Translations under genes and position numbers: made by a program
Shown: piece after piece, positions 45,663 to 54,824 of the stretch
How positions within the stretch are numbered: the stretch's first letter is position 1
Layout of the letters: the number at the start of each line of letters is the position of its first letter
Assembly (NCBI RefSeq): GCF_016427535.1
Contig: NZ_JAELXV010000006.1
Coordinates: 1-64,000, forward strand
Length of the DNA stretch: 64,000 nt
Direction: 5' to 3'
DNA from: Hymenobacter sp. BT559
GTDB lineage: Bacteria > Bacteroidota > Bacteroidia > Cytophagales > Hymenobacteraceae
Notes under the pieces: generated by a model
Databases searched by the model: none
What the model was told of the DNA's origin: nothing
The model's input: the letters and a program-made list of their open reading frames with translations, nothing else

Positions 45663-46976
45663 CGCTTCGATAAACGCCAAGTTCTCACCCCAGTACAGGT
45701 GCACGTAGGACGCCCACACGTTGCCCTGCCGGTAAAGCGGGGCGGGCACGGGCACGCTCTTGGCATTGGTGACCAGCGCCGGGGCGGGCGTCAGGCCATA
45801 GTCGGCGAGCTGGGAGTAGTGAAACTCGTGCCCCTTGACCGTCAAGCCATTCCAAGCCACCGTGCGGTAGCCGAGTGTCAGCTTAGCCCCTGCCATTGAG
45901 GTAGTGCAGGGCAGGGCGCCGACCATGGCGAAGCTTTGGCCCTGGGCATCGAGCAGGTGCTGCCCTAGGTACATCAGGCCGCCGCACTCGGCGTAGGCTA
46001 GGCCGCCCCCGGCGCAGTAGGCCGCGATGCTGGCGCGCATGGCTTCGTTAGCGCTGAGGGCTTCGGCAAACAGCTCGGGGTAGCCGCCGGGCAGGTATAG
46101 AAAATCGGTGCCGGGGGGTAGCGCCGCGTTGGCCAGCGGACTGAAGTACGTGACCTCGCCCAGGCGGGCCAGGGCCAGTAGATTTTGGTGGTAAGTGAAG
46201 GTGAAAGCCGCGTCTTGGGCCACCGCAATGTGCCGCGGGGCGGAGCCGGCCGCCGCGGTTGGATGCGGCGCGGACGCCGCTGGGGCGGCCGTGCGCGTCA
46301 CGGCTAGTAGGCGGTCGAGGTCCACGGTTTGGGGCAGCGCATCGGCCAGGGCCTCCACAATGGCTTCGTACTGAATGGCCGTGTCAATCGACAGCCCTAG
46401 GTGGCGCGAAGGGATGACAAACGACGGATTATTAGGCAAGTATCCCAGCGGCTCCACGCCCACATCCTCGCACGCTTCGCGCAAGAAATGGTAGTGCGAG
46501 GCCGTATTTACGAAGTTGAAAATGGCCCCAACCAGTCGAATGCCAGGGTAGAAGTTCTTGAACCCAAACAGCAACGGGGCCACCGAGTAGGCCATGGCCT
46601 TGGCATTAACGACCAGAATGACCGGAATGCCAAGCTGCTCGGCCACGTCGGCGGTGCTGCCGCGCATGCGGTCGGCTCCGTCAAAAAGGCCCATTACGCC
46701 CTCTACTACCGCCACATCGGCCGCGGCCAGGGCGTCCGCATACGTGGCCTGGGCGTGGCCCACCGACGCCATAAACAAGTCGAGGTTGAGGCTAGGGCGT
46801 CCGGCCGCCTGCGTGTGGTGGTGGGTGTCGAGGTAGTCGGGGCCGCACTTGAAGGGCTGCACCACGAGCCCGCGCCGGGCCAGGGCCCGCAGCAGGCCCA
46901 GCGTGAGCGTGGTTTTGCCGCTGCCGCTGCTGGGCGCGGCGAGCAAAAACTGAGGTTTTTCGGGGGTAGAAGGCAT
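45624..46976 (-). CDS. cobB: Cobyrinic acid a,c-diamide synthase
   Basis: The 450-residue product has an ATP-binding N-terminal domain (APSSGSGKTTLTLGLLRAL, FKCGPDYLDTHHH, VEGVMGLFDG) and a C-terminal glutamine amidotransferase-like domain with the Cys of AYAECGGLMYLG and the His of GHEFHYS. It adds the first two amides to the corrin ring (CbiA/CobB). It is the only cobalamin gene on the minus strand, overlapping cbiB tail to tail and divergent from the small NTPase gene. Its presence implies that a cobyrinate-type corrin is made or received. Confidence 0.93.
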   Translation of the reverse strand: MPSTPEKPQFLLAAPSSGSGKTTLTLGLLRALARRGLVVQPFKCGPDYLDTHHHTQAAGRPSLNLDLFMASVGHAQATYADALAAADVAVVEGVMGLFDGADRMRGSTADVAEQLGIPVILVVNAKAMAYSVAPLLFGFKNFYPGIRLVGAIFNFVNTASHYHFLREACEDVGVEPLGYLPNNPSFVIPSRHLGLSIDTAIQYEAIVEALADALPQTVDLDRLLAVTRTAAPAASAPHPTAAAGSAPRHIAVAQDAAFTFTYHQNLLALARLGEVTYFSPLANAALPPGTDFLYLPGGYPELFAEALSANEAMRASIAAYCAGGGLAYAECGGLMYLGQHLLDAQGQSFAMVGALPCTTSMAGAKLTLGYRTVAWNGLTVKGHEFHYSQLADYGLTPAPALVTNAKSVPVPAPLYRQGNVWASYVHLYWGENLAFIEALLAGPAPVAQPE

Positions 46977-47070
46977 GAAAAGGCGAAAAGACGCGAGCTT
47001 TGCGGGCGCGTTGGTGCCGGGTAGCGGCTTGCTGCTAGCTAGGCCCGGCGCTGGTTTTTTAGGTTATTAC

Positions 47071-47604
47071 ATGGCCCTCTACGTGATTTCGGGCGGCCCT
47101 GGGGCCGGCAAAACTACGCTGCTAGCGGCCCTGCGCCAGGCGGGCTTCGTAGGCGTGGCCGAGGTTTCGCGCGCACTCATTCAAGAGCAGGTGGCCCTAG
47201 GTAGTGGGCTGGTGCCGTGGCTCGACCTAGGCGGCTTTGCCGAGCTGGCGCAGGCGCGCATGGTAGCCCAGCACGTGGCAGCCAGCCAGCACGCCGGCCC
47301 CGTTTTCTTCGACCGGGGCCTGCCCGACCTACTCGCCTACTTGGAAGTGTCGGGCCAGCCGGTGCCCGCGGCCACCCGCGCGGCCGTGGCGGCCCACCCC
47401 TACCAAAGCCCGGTTTTTCTGGCCCCGCCCTGGCCCGACATCTACGTGAATGACGCCGAGCGCTGGCAGACCTTTGCCGAAGCCGAGGCGCTGTACCAGG
47501 CCCTGCGCCGTACCTACCTAGCCCTGGGCTACCCGGTGCTCGACCTCCCCAAAGCCTCCGTAGCGGAGCGCGTGGCCTTCGTGCGAGCGGTGGTAGGGAC
47601 CTAG
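47071..47604 (+). CDS. Small P-loop NTPase in the cobalamin locus
   Basis: The 177-residue product starts at the ATG at 47071, so that the strand MALYVISGGPGAGKTTLL leads straight into the Walker A; an upstream ATG at 46975 overlaps the cobB start. It is an AAA_28/NadR-like nucleotide-kinase fold with an FFDRGLPDLLAYLE segment resembling the kinase DR(G/S) motif and a closing ALGYPVLDLP. Substrate is unknown. Placement between cobB and the riboswitch suggests a cobalamin-linked role, but it is not a recognised Cob enzyme. Confidence 0.75.
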   Translation: MALYVISGGPGAGKTTLLAALRQAGFVGVAEVSRALIQEQVALGSGLVPWLDLGGFAELAQARMVAQHVAASQHAGPVFFDRGLPDLLAYLEVSGQPVPAATRAAVAAHPYQSPVFLAPPWPDIYVNDAERWQTFAEAEALYQALRRTYLALGYPVLDLPKASVAERVAFVRAVVGT

Positions 47605-47643
47605 GCGGGCCGGCCGCATAAGCGGCGCTTCGCAATCCGGGCC

Positions 47644-47651
47644 TACCTTTG
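47644..47651 (+). promoter_or_regulatory. -7 box (TACCTTTG) of the riboswitch-led btu/cob operon
   Basis: TACCTTTG fits TAnnTTTG exactly and ends eight bases before the first paired base of the riboswitch P1 stem (47659), just where a transcription start would be expected. It matches the octamer upstream of cobQ. Confidence 0.65.
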
Positions 47652-47658
47652 CCCCAGC

Positions 47659-47837
47659 AAATGGTCGTGGCTTCCGCGGTGCGGGGCCGCGTGAAAAGGG
47701 AATCCGGTGTAAATCCGGGACAGTCTCCGCTGCTGTAACCCCCTCCACCAAACCGACTGATACCTAGGCGCCACTGTTTCCGGTATAGGAAATGGGAAGG
47801 CCATCAGCTGGCGGGGAAGTCAGAAGACCTGCCATTT
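47659..47837 (+). promoter_or_regulatory. Cobalamin (B12) riboswitch
   Basis: The conserved core is readable in order: GGGAATCCGGTGTAAATCC, GACAGTCTCCGCTGCTGTAA (the B12-box region), GCCACTG followed by GGGAAGGCC, and AGTCAGAAGACCTGCC at the 3' side. Outer bases AAATGG (47659-47664) and CCATTT (47832-47837) close P1. A small GCCTT/AAGGC hairpin (47854-47870) lies ten bases before the btuF-like start and could hide the start site when ligand is bound. It should shut down the uptake and late-synthesis operon when adenosylcobalamin is plentiful. Confidence 0.95.
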
Positions 47838-47880
47838 ACTACATACAGTCCTGGCCTTCGGTAGAAAGGCTCGTCGTACT

Positions 47881-49128
47881 ATGCCCCACTCCTTGCTACC
47901 CACTGGCCAGACCGGTGGCGTACCGCCGTTTTTTTCGTTTCGCCGGAGCTTCGCGCTCGCGGCCTTGCTGCTTAGCTCGTTGGCTAGCGCGGGGCAGGTG
48001 GCAGCCCCTAGGGCTACCGCGCCCAAGCCCGCCACGCCGCGCGTTGTGCTTTCCAAGCCTGCTGCCACCACCGTGCGGGGCCGTACCACGGTCGACTTTG
48101 CCAAGGGCTTCACTATCAGCTACGTGCCGGGGGGCAAGGTGGTCACCATCCTGAGCCCGTTTGAGCAGAAAACTACCGCCACGCGCTACCTGCTGGTACC
48201 GCGCGGGGCCACCCGCCCCAAGGGCTACGCCGACGCCATCGTGATAGAAACGCCTCTGCGCACGCTGGTAGGCTTGTCGTCGATGCACGTGGCATTGGTC
48301 GATTTTTTGGGGGCGGCCGATGTGCTGGTGGGCCTAGGTAGCTTCAAATACGCCTCGGCTCCGCGGGTGCGGCAACGTATTGCAGCGGGCAAAATTATAG
48401 AGGCCGGCCAGGGCAAGGAACTTAATAACGAGCAGCTTATTGCCCAGCACCCCGACCTGGTGATGGCTACCGGCTGGCCCGGCGAGGGCCTCACGCGCTA
48501 CCAGACGCTGCAAGCCGCCGGGGTACCCGTGATGATTAATTCGGAATGGGTGGAATCGACCCCGCTAGGCCGCGCCGAGTGGGTGAAGGTAATGGCCGCC
48601 CTGCTCGACAAAGAAGACCTCGTAAACCAGAAGTTTGGGCAGGTAGTGCGCGAGTACCAGCGGCTGACCGCCCTAGGCCGCCGGACCACCAAAAAGCCGC
48701 GCGTGATAGTGGGCCTGCCGTTCAAGGACGTGTGGCACGTGCCCGATGCCGACAGCTACATGGCGCAGTTTCTGCGCGATGCGGGCACCACCTACCAGTG
48801 GGATAAAACTAAATCGCCGCAGGGCAGCCTGGCGCTCTCCTTCGAGGCCGTAGCCCCGGTAGCCCTCACCGCCGACTACTGGCTGCAAACCGGCACGGCC
48901 AACACCAAGGCCGACATCGTGGCCCAGGATGCCCGCTACGCCGCGTTTGCGCCCTTCAAGACCGGCCGGCTTTACAACAACAACCGCCGCACCAACGCCC
49001 AGGGCTCCAATGACTACTGGGAGTCGGGGGCGGTGCGGCCCGACCTAGTGCTGTCCGACTTAATTAAGATTCTACACCCCGAGCTGTTGCCCACCTGGCA
49101 GCTGTACTACTACCAGCAAGTCAAGTGA
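47881..49128 (+). CDS. btuF: ABC transporter cobalamin/corrinoid-binding protein
   Basis: The 415-residue product has a signal peptide after a charged leader (hydrophobic core about 23-37). A class III (BtuF/FepB-type) periplasmic binding fold follows (about 75-410), with VGLSSMHVALVDFLGAADVLVG, IAQHPDLVMATGW and KPRVIVGLPF. It directly follows the cobalamin riboswitch and overlaps btuC by four bases, so the ligand is a corrinoid. It is longer than E. coli BtuF (about 266 residues), mainly through an extended N-terminal part. Confidence 0.88.
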   Translation: MPHSLLPTGQTGGVPPFFSFRRSFALAALLLSSLASAGQVAAPRATAPKPATPRVVLSKPAATTVRGRTTVDFAKGFTISYVPGGKVVTILSPFEQKTTATRYLLVPRGATRPKGYADAIVIETPLRTLVGLSSMHVALVDFLGAADVLVGLGSFKYASAPRVRQRIAAGKIIEAGQGKELNNEQLIAQHPDLVMATGWPGEGLTRYQTLQAAGVPVMINSEWVESTPLGRAEWVKVMAALLDKEDLVNQKFGQVVREYQRLTALGRRTTKKPRVIVGLPFKDVWHVPDADSYMAQFLRDAGTTYQWDKTKSPQGSLALSFEAVAPVALTADYWLQTGTANTKADIVAQDARYAAFAPFKTGRLYNNNRRTNAQGSNDYWESGAVRPDLVLSDLIKILHPELLPTWQLYYYQQVK

Positions 49129-50210
49129 GGCCCGCTCAACATTCGGCCGCGCCCGCCTCGCTGGCGGCGGGCCCGCGGCGCCCGGCCTGGCTGCTGGCCC
49201 TGGCGGGGCTGGTGCTGCTGGGCTTCGTGCTCGACATTGCCTTAGGGCCGGTGCGCATTCCGGTGCTGGCGGTAGTGAAGATTCTGCTCGGCCAACCCAC
49301 CGACAATCCGGCCTGGGCGTTTATCGTGCGTGAAATTCGCCTGCCCAAAGCCCTTACAGCCCTAGCCGTGGGCAGTGGCTTGGCCGTGAGCGGCTTGCAG
49401 ATGCAAACGCTCTTTCGCAACCCACTGGCAGGGCCTTCGGCGCTGGGCCTCACGGCGGGCGCGGGCCTAGGGGTGGCCGTAGTGATGCTGGCCGGCGGCA
49501 GTGTGGCCAACGGCTTCGCCATCCGGGCGCTGGGGCTGGCCGGCAGCTGGACGCTGGTGCTGGCCGCCACCACCGGCGCGGGCTTAGTAATGGCGCTGGT
49601 GCTGGCCCTTTCGGCGCGGGTGCGCGATAACGTGGTACTGCTCATTGTGGGGCTGATGCTGGCGAGCGTGACCGGGGCCATCGTTAGCCTGTGGCAGTAT
49701 TTCAGCGCCCCCGAGCAGATTCAGGAATATTTGCTCTGGACGTTTGGCTCGCTGGGCGGCGTGGTGGGTAGTCACCTAGCCGTGCTGGCGGCCGTGGTGG
49801 GCGTGGGCCTGGTGCTGGCGTTTGCCTCGGCTAAGCCGCTAAATGCGTTGCTCCTAGGTGAGAACTACGCCCGCAGTATGGGTCTCACGGTGGGGCGTTC
49901 GCGCACGCTCATCATCGCTAGCACGAGCTTGCTGGCGGGGGCCATCACGGCCTTTTGCGGGCCGATTGGCTTTGTGGGCATTGCCGTGCCGCACCTCACG
50001 CGGGCGCTGCTGCGCACCGCCGACCACCGCCTGCTGCTACCCGGCGCCTGCCTGGGCGGGGCGGCCCTCACGCTGGCCTGCGATTGCGTGGCCCAGCTGC
50101 CCGGCAGCCAAACCTCACTGCCCCTGAGCGTGGTAACCTCGCTGCTGGGCGCCCCGGTAGTGCTGTGGGTAGTGCTGCGCCGCCAAAACATTCGCTCCTC
50201 CCTCACCTAA
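49125..50210 (+). CDS. btuC: FecCD-family permease of the B12 ABC importer
   Basis: The 361-residue integral membrane protein has about ten helices and FecCD hallmarks: FIVREIRLPKALTALAVGSGLAVSGLQMQTLFRNPLAGPS and GPIGFVGIAVPHLTR. A GTG start at 49125 overlaps the btuF stop as GTGA. Its stop overlaps the btuD ATG by one base. It forms the channel for corrinoid import across the inner membrane. Confidence 0.93.
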   Translation: MRPAQHSAAPASLAAGPRRPAWLLALAGLVLLGFVLDIALGPVRIPVLAVVKILLGQPTDNPAWAFIVREIRLPKALTALAVGSGLAVSGLQMQTLFRNPLAGPSALGLTAGAGLGVAVVMLAGGSVANGFAIRALGLAGSWTLVLAATTGAGLVMALVLALSARVRDNVVLLIVGLMLASVTGAIVSLWQYFSAPEQIQEYLLWTFGSLGGVVGSHLAVLAAVVGVGLVLAFASAKPLNALLLGENYARSMGLTVGRSRTLIIASTSLLAGAITAFCGPIGFVGIAVPHLTRALLRTADHRLLLPGACLGGAALTLACDCVAQLPGSQTSLPLSVVTSLLGAPVVLWVVLRRQNIRSSLT

Positions 50211-51262
50211 TGGCTCTCCCCTCCCCCGCGCCGCTGCTCACCGCCGCCGACCTAGTGGTGGGCTACGCCGCCAAAAAAACGCCCCACCCGGTAGCCGGGC
50301 CCTTGCAGCTAGCCCTGTGGCCCGGCGAACTGGTGTGCCTACTGGGTCCCAACGGGGCCGGCAAGTCGACGCTGCTGCGCACACTGGCCGGCTTGCAGCC
50401 CGCCCTAGGTGGCCAGCTCGCAGTGGGCGGCGTCTCACTAGCCGACCTAAAGGCGCCCGAGCGGGCGCGCCAGCTCAGCATCGTGCTCACCGACCGCATC
50501 GACGCCGGCAACCTCACCGTGCGCGAGTTGGTGCGCCTAGGTCGCCACCCCCACACGGGCTGGCTAGGTGGCCTTTCGGCCCACGACGAGGCGCAGGTGC
50601 AAGCCGCCCTAGAAGCCACCGGTACTGCGGCTTTTGCGCCACGCCCGGTGGGCGAGCTCAGCGATGGCGAGCGCCAGAAGGTGCTGCTGGCCCGCGCCCT
50701 GGCCCAGGATACGCCCGTGGTGCTGCTCGACGAGCCCACCGCCCACCTCGACCTACCCAACCGCGTGGCGCTCATGCGCTTGCTACACCGCCTGGCCCGC
50801 CAAACCGGCAAGGCCATTCTGCTCTCGACCCACGAGCTCGACCTGGCCCTGCAAGCCGCCGACCGCGTGTGGCTGCTGCCCGCCACTGGGGCACTGCGCA
50901 CCGGCACACCCGAAGACCTCGTGCTCAGCGGCGACTTTGCAGCGGCGTTTGTGCACGAGGGGCTGGCCTTCGATGCAGCCACCGGCACCTTCGCCCTGCA
51001 CGCGCCCACCGGCCCGGCCGTGCAATTGGTGGGCGATGGCGCCGCCGCCTTCTGGACGCGCCGGGCGCTGGAGCGCGAAGGCTTTGTGCCCACTACTGGG
51101 CCGGCTGACCTGCACGTGACGGTGCCCCCCGGCAGTCCGGCCACCTGGCTTAGCCAAGCAGCGGGCCAGCTACCCCAAGCCCATACTACAGTAGAAGAGC
51201 TGCTGCGCGCATTGCGCCAAACAGCGGATGCTCAAGCAGCTGCCTCCGGCACTAGCCACTGA
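50210..51262 (+). CDS. btuD: ABC ATPase of the B12 importer with C-terminal extension
   Basis: The 350-residue product starts at the ATG at 50210 (TAATG overlap with btuC). Walker A is GPNGAGKST, the signature is LSDGERQ, Walker B is VVLLDEPTAHLD, and the H-loop is STHELDLA. The ATPase ends near residue 250; a further ~90 residues (from about GLAFDAATGTFALH) form an extra domain not needed for BtuD function. It powers corrinoid import with btuC/btuF. Confidence 0.92.
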   Translation: MALPSPAPLLTAADLVVGYAAKKTPHPVAGPLQLALWPGELVCLLGPNGAGKSTLLRTLAGLQPALGGQLAVGGVSLADLKAPERARQLSIVLTDRIDAGNLTVRELVRLGRHPHTGWLGGLSAHDEAQVQAALEATGTAAFAPRPVGELSDGERQKVLLARALAQDTPVVLLDEPTAHLDLPNRVALMRLLHRLARQTGKAILLSTHELDLALQAADRVWLLPATGALRTGTPEDLVLSGDFAAAFVHEGLAFDAATGTFALHAPTGPAVQLVGDGAAAFWTRRALEREGFVPTTGPADLHVTVPPGSPATWLSQAAGQLPQAHTTVEELLRALRQTADAQAAASGTSH

Positions 51263-51326
51263 CCTTTTTCACGCCAACGCTACTGCCGCCACTCCTTCAT
51301 GCTGCTTTTCACCAGATAGAAAATTT

Positions 51327-53549
51327 ATGAACCCACATTTTCCCCAATCGCGCACAGAAGCCCGCCGTCTCGAAATTCAGCTAGCGCTAGCTACGCTGCT
51401 AGCCGCGGGGAGCGTGCGCGGAGCGCAGGCCCAGGTGGTGGCCGACACGCTCAAGCAGCAGGACCTGAGCGAGGTAGTAGTGACGGCCACCCGCTCGGCT
51501 TCCGAGCGCAGCCGCGTGCCGCAGCAGATTCAGGTTATCAGCCAGCGAGATATCCGGGCCACGCCCAACCAGGAGTTTACCGACGTGCTGAAGAAGAATG
51601 CCTCGGTGGACATCATCCAATACCCCGGCCTGCTGGCGGGGGTTGGCATTCGCGGATTTCGGCCCCAAACCAGCGGCCTCAATCAGCGCACCCTGCTACT
51701 GGTAGACGGCCGCCCGGCCGGCACCAGCAACCTGGCTACCCTCGACCTAGGTAGCGTGGAGCGGGTAGAAGTGCTCAAGGGCCCAGCCTCGGCGCTCTAC
51801 GGCTCGCAGGCCATGGGCGGAGTCGTAAACGTGATTACGCGCCACTCGCGCGGACCGGTGCGCTCGACACTATTCACCGAGTACGGTAACTACCAAACGT
51901 TTAAGTTTGGTGGCACTACGGGCGGTAACCTGACCAAAAACCTCGATTTTGACTTGTCACTGTCGATGTTTGACCGCGCCCAAGACTACAAGCTGGGCCA
52001 GGGCGGCATCTTCCGCCGCTGGCTCAAGGGCGACTACGCCACTAAAACTTACGCCGATGGCACCACTCTCACCACAGACGACGCCCGCGCCGACGACCAG
52101 CGCCGCAGCTCGACCAAGCTCAACTACTACGCCGGGGCGCTGCGCCTAGGCTACCAGCTCGGCGACCACTGGCATGTGGACCTACGCGGCGAGCGTTTTG
52201 TGGCTCGCAACGTGCAGTCGCCCAACGATATCTTTTACGGCGACCTAGGAAACACCACCAAGGACATCGAGCGCCAAAACCTCGACCTGAGCGCCACCGG
52301 CAACTACGCCAACCACCAGCTGTTTGTGCGCGGCTATACCTCAAAGGAAGCCAACAACAACAACACCCTCTACAACGGCAACACAGCCATCGCGCCCTAT
52401 CGCTCGTTTCAGAGCCAGTACCTCTGGAAAGGCATCCAGGTAAAGGACGTTATCAAGCTGGGTAGCCAGCGCATCACAGTGGGTATGGACCATAACGAAG
52501 CTACCAGCAACTCGCTACGCTTCAATGCCGCCGGAGCTAATATCACGCCCTATAACCCTAACTACGAGCTGAATACGACGGGCATCTACGCCCAAGGTCA
52601 ACTAAGCTTCCTGGCTGACCGGCTTATCGTGACGCCCGGCGTGCGCTACGACTTCATCACCTACAACGTGAAGGCGACCGACCTGCTCACCACCTTCAAC
52701 CCCGGCAAAACTACTAATCCCTTCTTCAGCCCCAGCCTAGGGGCGCAGTTTGAGCTGGTGCAGGGCCTGCGGGCACACGCCACCATCGGCCGCGCCTACG
52801 TCACGCCCGACGCATACAACGTGGCTGGCTACTCGCAAACCACGCCCAACGCTAACCGACAAGTGTCTATCACGCAAGGCAATGCAGACCTCAAGAATGA
52901 GAGCAGCGTGACCTGGGATGCTGGCCTGCGCTATGGCCTGCCCACCAGTGGCTTCTCGGCCGACGTGACGTTCTTCTCGACCCAGGTGCAAAATCGCATC
53001 ACGACCCGCACCACCAACCCGGCCAACGAAACCACGCCCGAGGGCTACCGCATAGCCTCGCGCACCACCTACGTGAACGCCAATGATAGCCGCATCCGCG
53101 GCCTCGAAGCCGAGGCGGGCTACGACTTCGGCGCGCTCACCAATAACCGCTATTCGCTGCGCGTATTTGCGGGCGGCACGAGCATTTTCAAGGCTGAGGA
53201 CGTAACTAATAACCTAGACGGCTCGCAGACCAACCGCGCTATTTTTAACGTGGCCAAGCTGAGCGGCAACTATGGCGTGGCCTACGCCAGCACCCACAAC
53301 GGCCTGAGCGCCCGCCTGGCCGGCCACTACGTGGGCCGCCGCCAGGACACGGACTTCACGGACGTGCGCTCGCCCCAAATCGAGTATCCGCGCTACATGA
53401 CCCTGGACTTTTCGGCGGGCTACACCTTTGCTGGCAAGCACACTATCTCAGTGCTGGTGAACAACCTGACCGACGAGAACTACTACGAGAAGCGAGGTTA
53501 CAACCTAACGGGCCGCAACATTTCGGGCCGCTATAGCATCACGTTCTAA
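51327..53549 (+). CDS. btuB: TonB-dependent outer-membrane cobalamin receptor
   Basis: The 740-residue product starts at the ATG at 51327 (MNPHFPQSR), followed by a signal peptide ending AQAQV. A TonB box-like SEVVVTATR leads into the plug (about 50-165, with DGRPAG and SSALYGSQAMGGVVNVIT), then a 22-strand barrel ending YSITF with the terminal Phe. It differs from the SusC protein in lacking a carboxypeptidase-like domain and a SusD partner. Position in the riboswitch operon marks it as the BtuB-type corrinoid receptor. The stop overlaps the cobU ATG. Confidence 0.92.
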   Translation: MNPHFPQSRTEARRLEIQLALATLLAAGSVRGAQAQVVADTLKQQDLSEVVVTATRSASERSRVPQQIQVISQRDIRATPNQEFTDVLKKNASVDIIQYPGLLAGVGIRGFRPQTSGLNQRTLLLVDGRPAGTSNLATLDLGSVERVEVLKGPASALYGSQAMGGVVNVITRHSRGPVRSTLFTEYGNYQTFKFGGTTGGNLTKNLDFDLSLSMFDRAQDYKLGQGGIFRRWLKGDYATKTYADGTTLTTDDARADDQRRSSTKLNYYAGALRLGYQLGDHWHVDLRGERFVARNVQSPNDIFYGDLGNTTKDIERQNLDLSATGNYANHQLFVRGYTSKEANNNNTLYNGNTAIAPYRSFQSQYLWKGIQVKDVIKLGSQRITVGMDHNEATSNSLRFNAAGANITPYNPNYELNTTGIYAQGQLSFLADRLIVTPGVRYDFITYNVKATDLLTTFNPGKTTNPFFSPSLGAQFELVQGLRAHATIGRAYVTPDAYNVAGYSQTTPNANRQVSITQGNADLKNESSVTWDAGLRYGLPTSGFSADVTFFSTQVQNRITTRTTNPANETTPEGYRIASRTTYVNANDSRIRGLEAEAGYDFGALTNNRYSLRVFAGGTSIFKAEDVTNNLDGSQTNRAIFNVAKLSGNYGVAYASTHNGLSARLAGHYVGRRQDTDFTDVRSPQIEYPRYMTLDFSAGYTFAGKHTISVLVNNLTDENYYEKRGYNLTGRNISGRYSITF

Positions 53550-54055
53550 TGGTGCTCTACTACATCTCCGGCGGGCAGCGCTCGGGCAAGAGCCGCTACG
53601 CCCAAGACCTAGCCCTGCAGCTCAGCCCGAGCCCCGTGTACCTGGCTACCTCGCGGGCCTGGGACGACGACCACCGCCAGCGTATAGCCCGGCACGTGGC
53701 CGACCGCGATGCCCGCTGGACCACCCTAGAGGAGGAAAAATACCTCAGTCGCCTCGACCTAGGGGGCCGCGTAGTAGTGCTGGATTGCGTGACGCTCTGG
53801 CTCACCAACTTCTTTATCGACGCCAACTACGAGGTCGAAACCGCCCTGGCGCAGGCGCAGGCCGAGTTCGACAAGCTTCTCACTCAGGACTGCACGCTGC
53901 TGGTCATTTCCAACGAAATAGGTATGGGCCTGCACGCCACTACCGAGGCCGGCCGCAAGTTTACCGACCTGCAAGGCTGGCTTAATCAGTACATTGCCCA
54001 ACGGGCCGACCACGCCATTTTCATGGTGTCGGGGCTCCCGCTGACGGTTAAATAG
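53549..54055 (+). CDS. cobU: Adenosylcobinamide kinase / guanylyltransferase
   Basis: The 168-residue product is the usual length for CobU. It has the P-loop GGQRSGKS, the RHVADRD segment with the GMP-accepting His, VVLDCVTLWLTNFF, and the C-terminal SNEIGMGLH. It phosphorylates adenosylcobinamide and transfers GMP to give adenosylcobinamide-GDP. The ATG overlaps the btuB stop by one base. An inverted-repeat element follows before the adenosyltransferase gene. Confidence 0.95.
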   Translation: MVLYYISGGQRSGKSRYAQDLALQLSPSPVYLATSRAWDDDHRQRIARHVADRDARWTTLEEEKYLSRLDLGGRVVVLDCVTLWLTNFFIDANYEVETALAQAQAEFDKLLTQDCTLLVISNEIGMGLHATTEAGRKFTDLQGWLNQYIAQRADHAIFMVSGLPLTVK

Positions 54056-54073
54056 TTCTTTTTTCCTGAGTTG

Positions 54074-54184
54074 AAAACGTCTGTCATGCTGAACGCAGTG
54101 AAGCATCTCGCGTGGTGCAGTAATCAATGTGTTAGCAACCAAGCGAGCAAGATGCTTCACTGCGTTCAGCATGACAGACGTTTT
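54074..54184. repeat. Intergenic inverted-repeat element, copy 1
   Basis: Arms 54074-54108 and 54150-54184 are perfect reverse complements (35 bp). The arm core is CTGTCATGCTGAACGCAG, and the centre is about 41 bases. The element fills the gap between cobU and the adenosyltransferase gene. A second copy with compensating base changes lies at 58456-58563 in the same orientation. The fold may stabilise or cut the operon message. Confidence 0.9.
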
Positions 54185-54212
54185 TATTTCTCACGCATTT
54201 AATCAATAGTTT

Positions 54213-54824
54213 ATGAAAATCTACACTAAGAAAGGCGACGCCGGCACCACCGGCCTGTTTGGCGGCTCGCGCGTTTCCAAAAATGACGTGCGCGTGGAGT
54301 GCTTCGGCACCCTCGACGAGGTCAATTCAACCCTAGGGCTGCTGCGGGTGAAGCTGGGCACCGACCACGCCTGGCAGTCCAAGCTGCACAAGATTCAGAA
54401 GGACATGATGGATATGATGTCGCACCTGGCACGCCCATCCGACGCCAAAAAAATCAACACTAACCCCATGCCGACCGATGGGGCGCAGTTTTGCGAGGAG
54501 TGGATTGACGAGCTGGAAGGCGCCATGAAAACGGCCTCCGACTACTTCCTGCTGCCGGGCGGCAACGAGGTATCGGCCCTATGCCACGTGGTGCGCACCC
54601 AAATGCGCCGCGGCGAGCGCCGCCTCGTAAGCCTGATGGCCGTGGATACCGTGGACCCCGCCATTCCGGCCTACATCAACCGTTTGTCGGACTTGTTTTT
54701 CACCCTGGCCCGCGCCGAGATGGACCAGGCCGGCGTGGCCGAAGAAAAGTGGCAGCTATTTCTTTACAAGCGCTTTAAGAAAGCCGACGAGCCCGCCGCC
54801 CCCACCGAGCCCACCGCCGAATGA
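54213..54824 (+). CDS. PduO-type cob(I)alamin adenosyltransferase
   Basis: The 203-residue product has the diagnostic N-terminal YTKKGDAGTTGLFGG and the C-terminal PGGNEVSALCHVVRTQMRRGERR. It attaches the 5'-deoxyadenosyl group to reduced cobalamin or to cobyrinate intermediates with ATP. Its stop overlaps the cobT start as ATGA, so it is translationally coupled, while the inverted-repeat element separates it from cobU. An acidic/proline tail (ADEPAAPTEPTAE) closes it. Confidence 0.95.
   Translation: MKIYTKKGDAGTTGLFGGSRVSKNDVRVECFGTLDEVNSTLGLLRVKLGTDHAWQSKLHKIQKDMMDMMSHLARPSDAKKINTNPMPTDGAQFCEEWIDELEGAMKTASDYFLLPGGNEVSALCHVVRTQMRRGERRLVSLMAVDTVDPAIPAYINRLSDLFFTLARAEMDQAGVAEEKWQLFLYKRFKKADEPAAPTEPTAE

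Noticed and set aside
46975..47070. Upstream ATG for the small NTPase
   Set aside because: It would overlap the cobB start codon and adds 32 residues before the Walker A strand, which normally begins the protein.
54074..54184. Inverted repeat as a CRISPR or insertion-sequence end
   Set aside because: Only one perfect stem with no spacers, no transposase and no target duplication seen.
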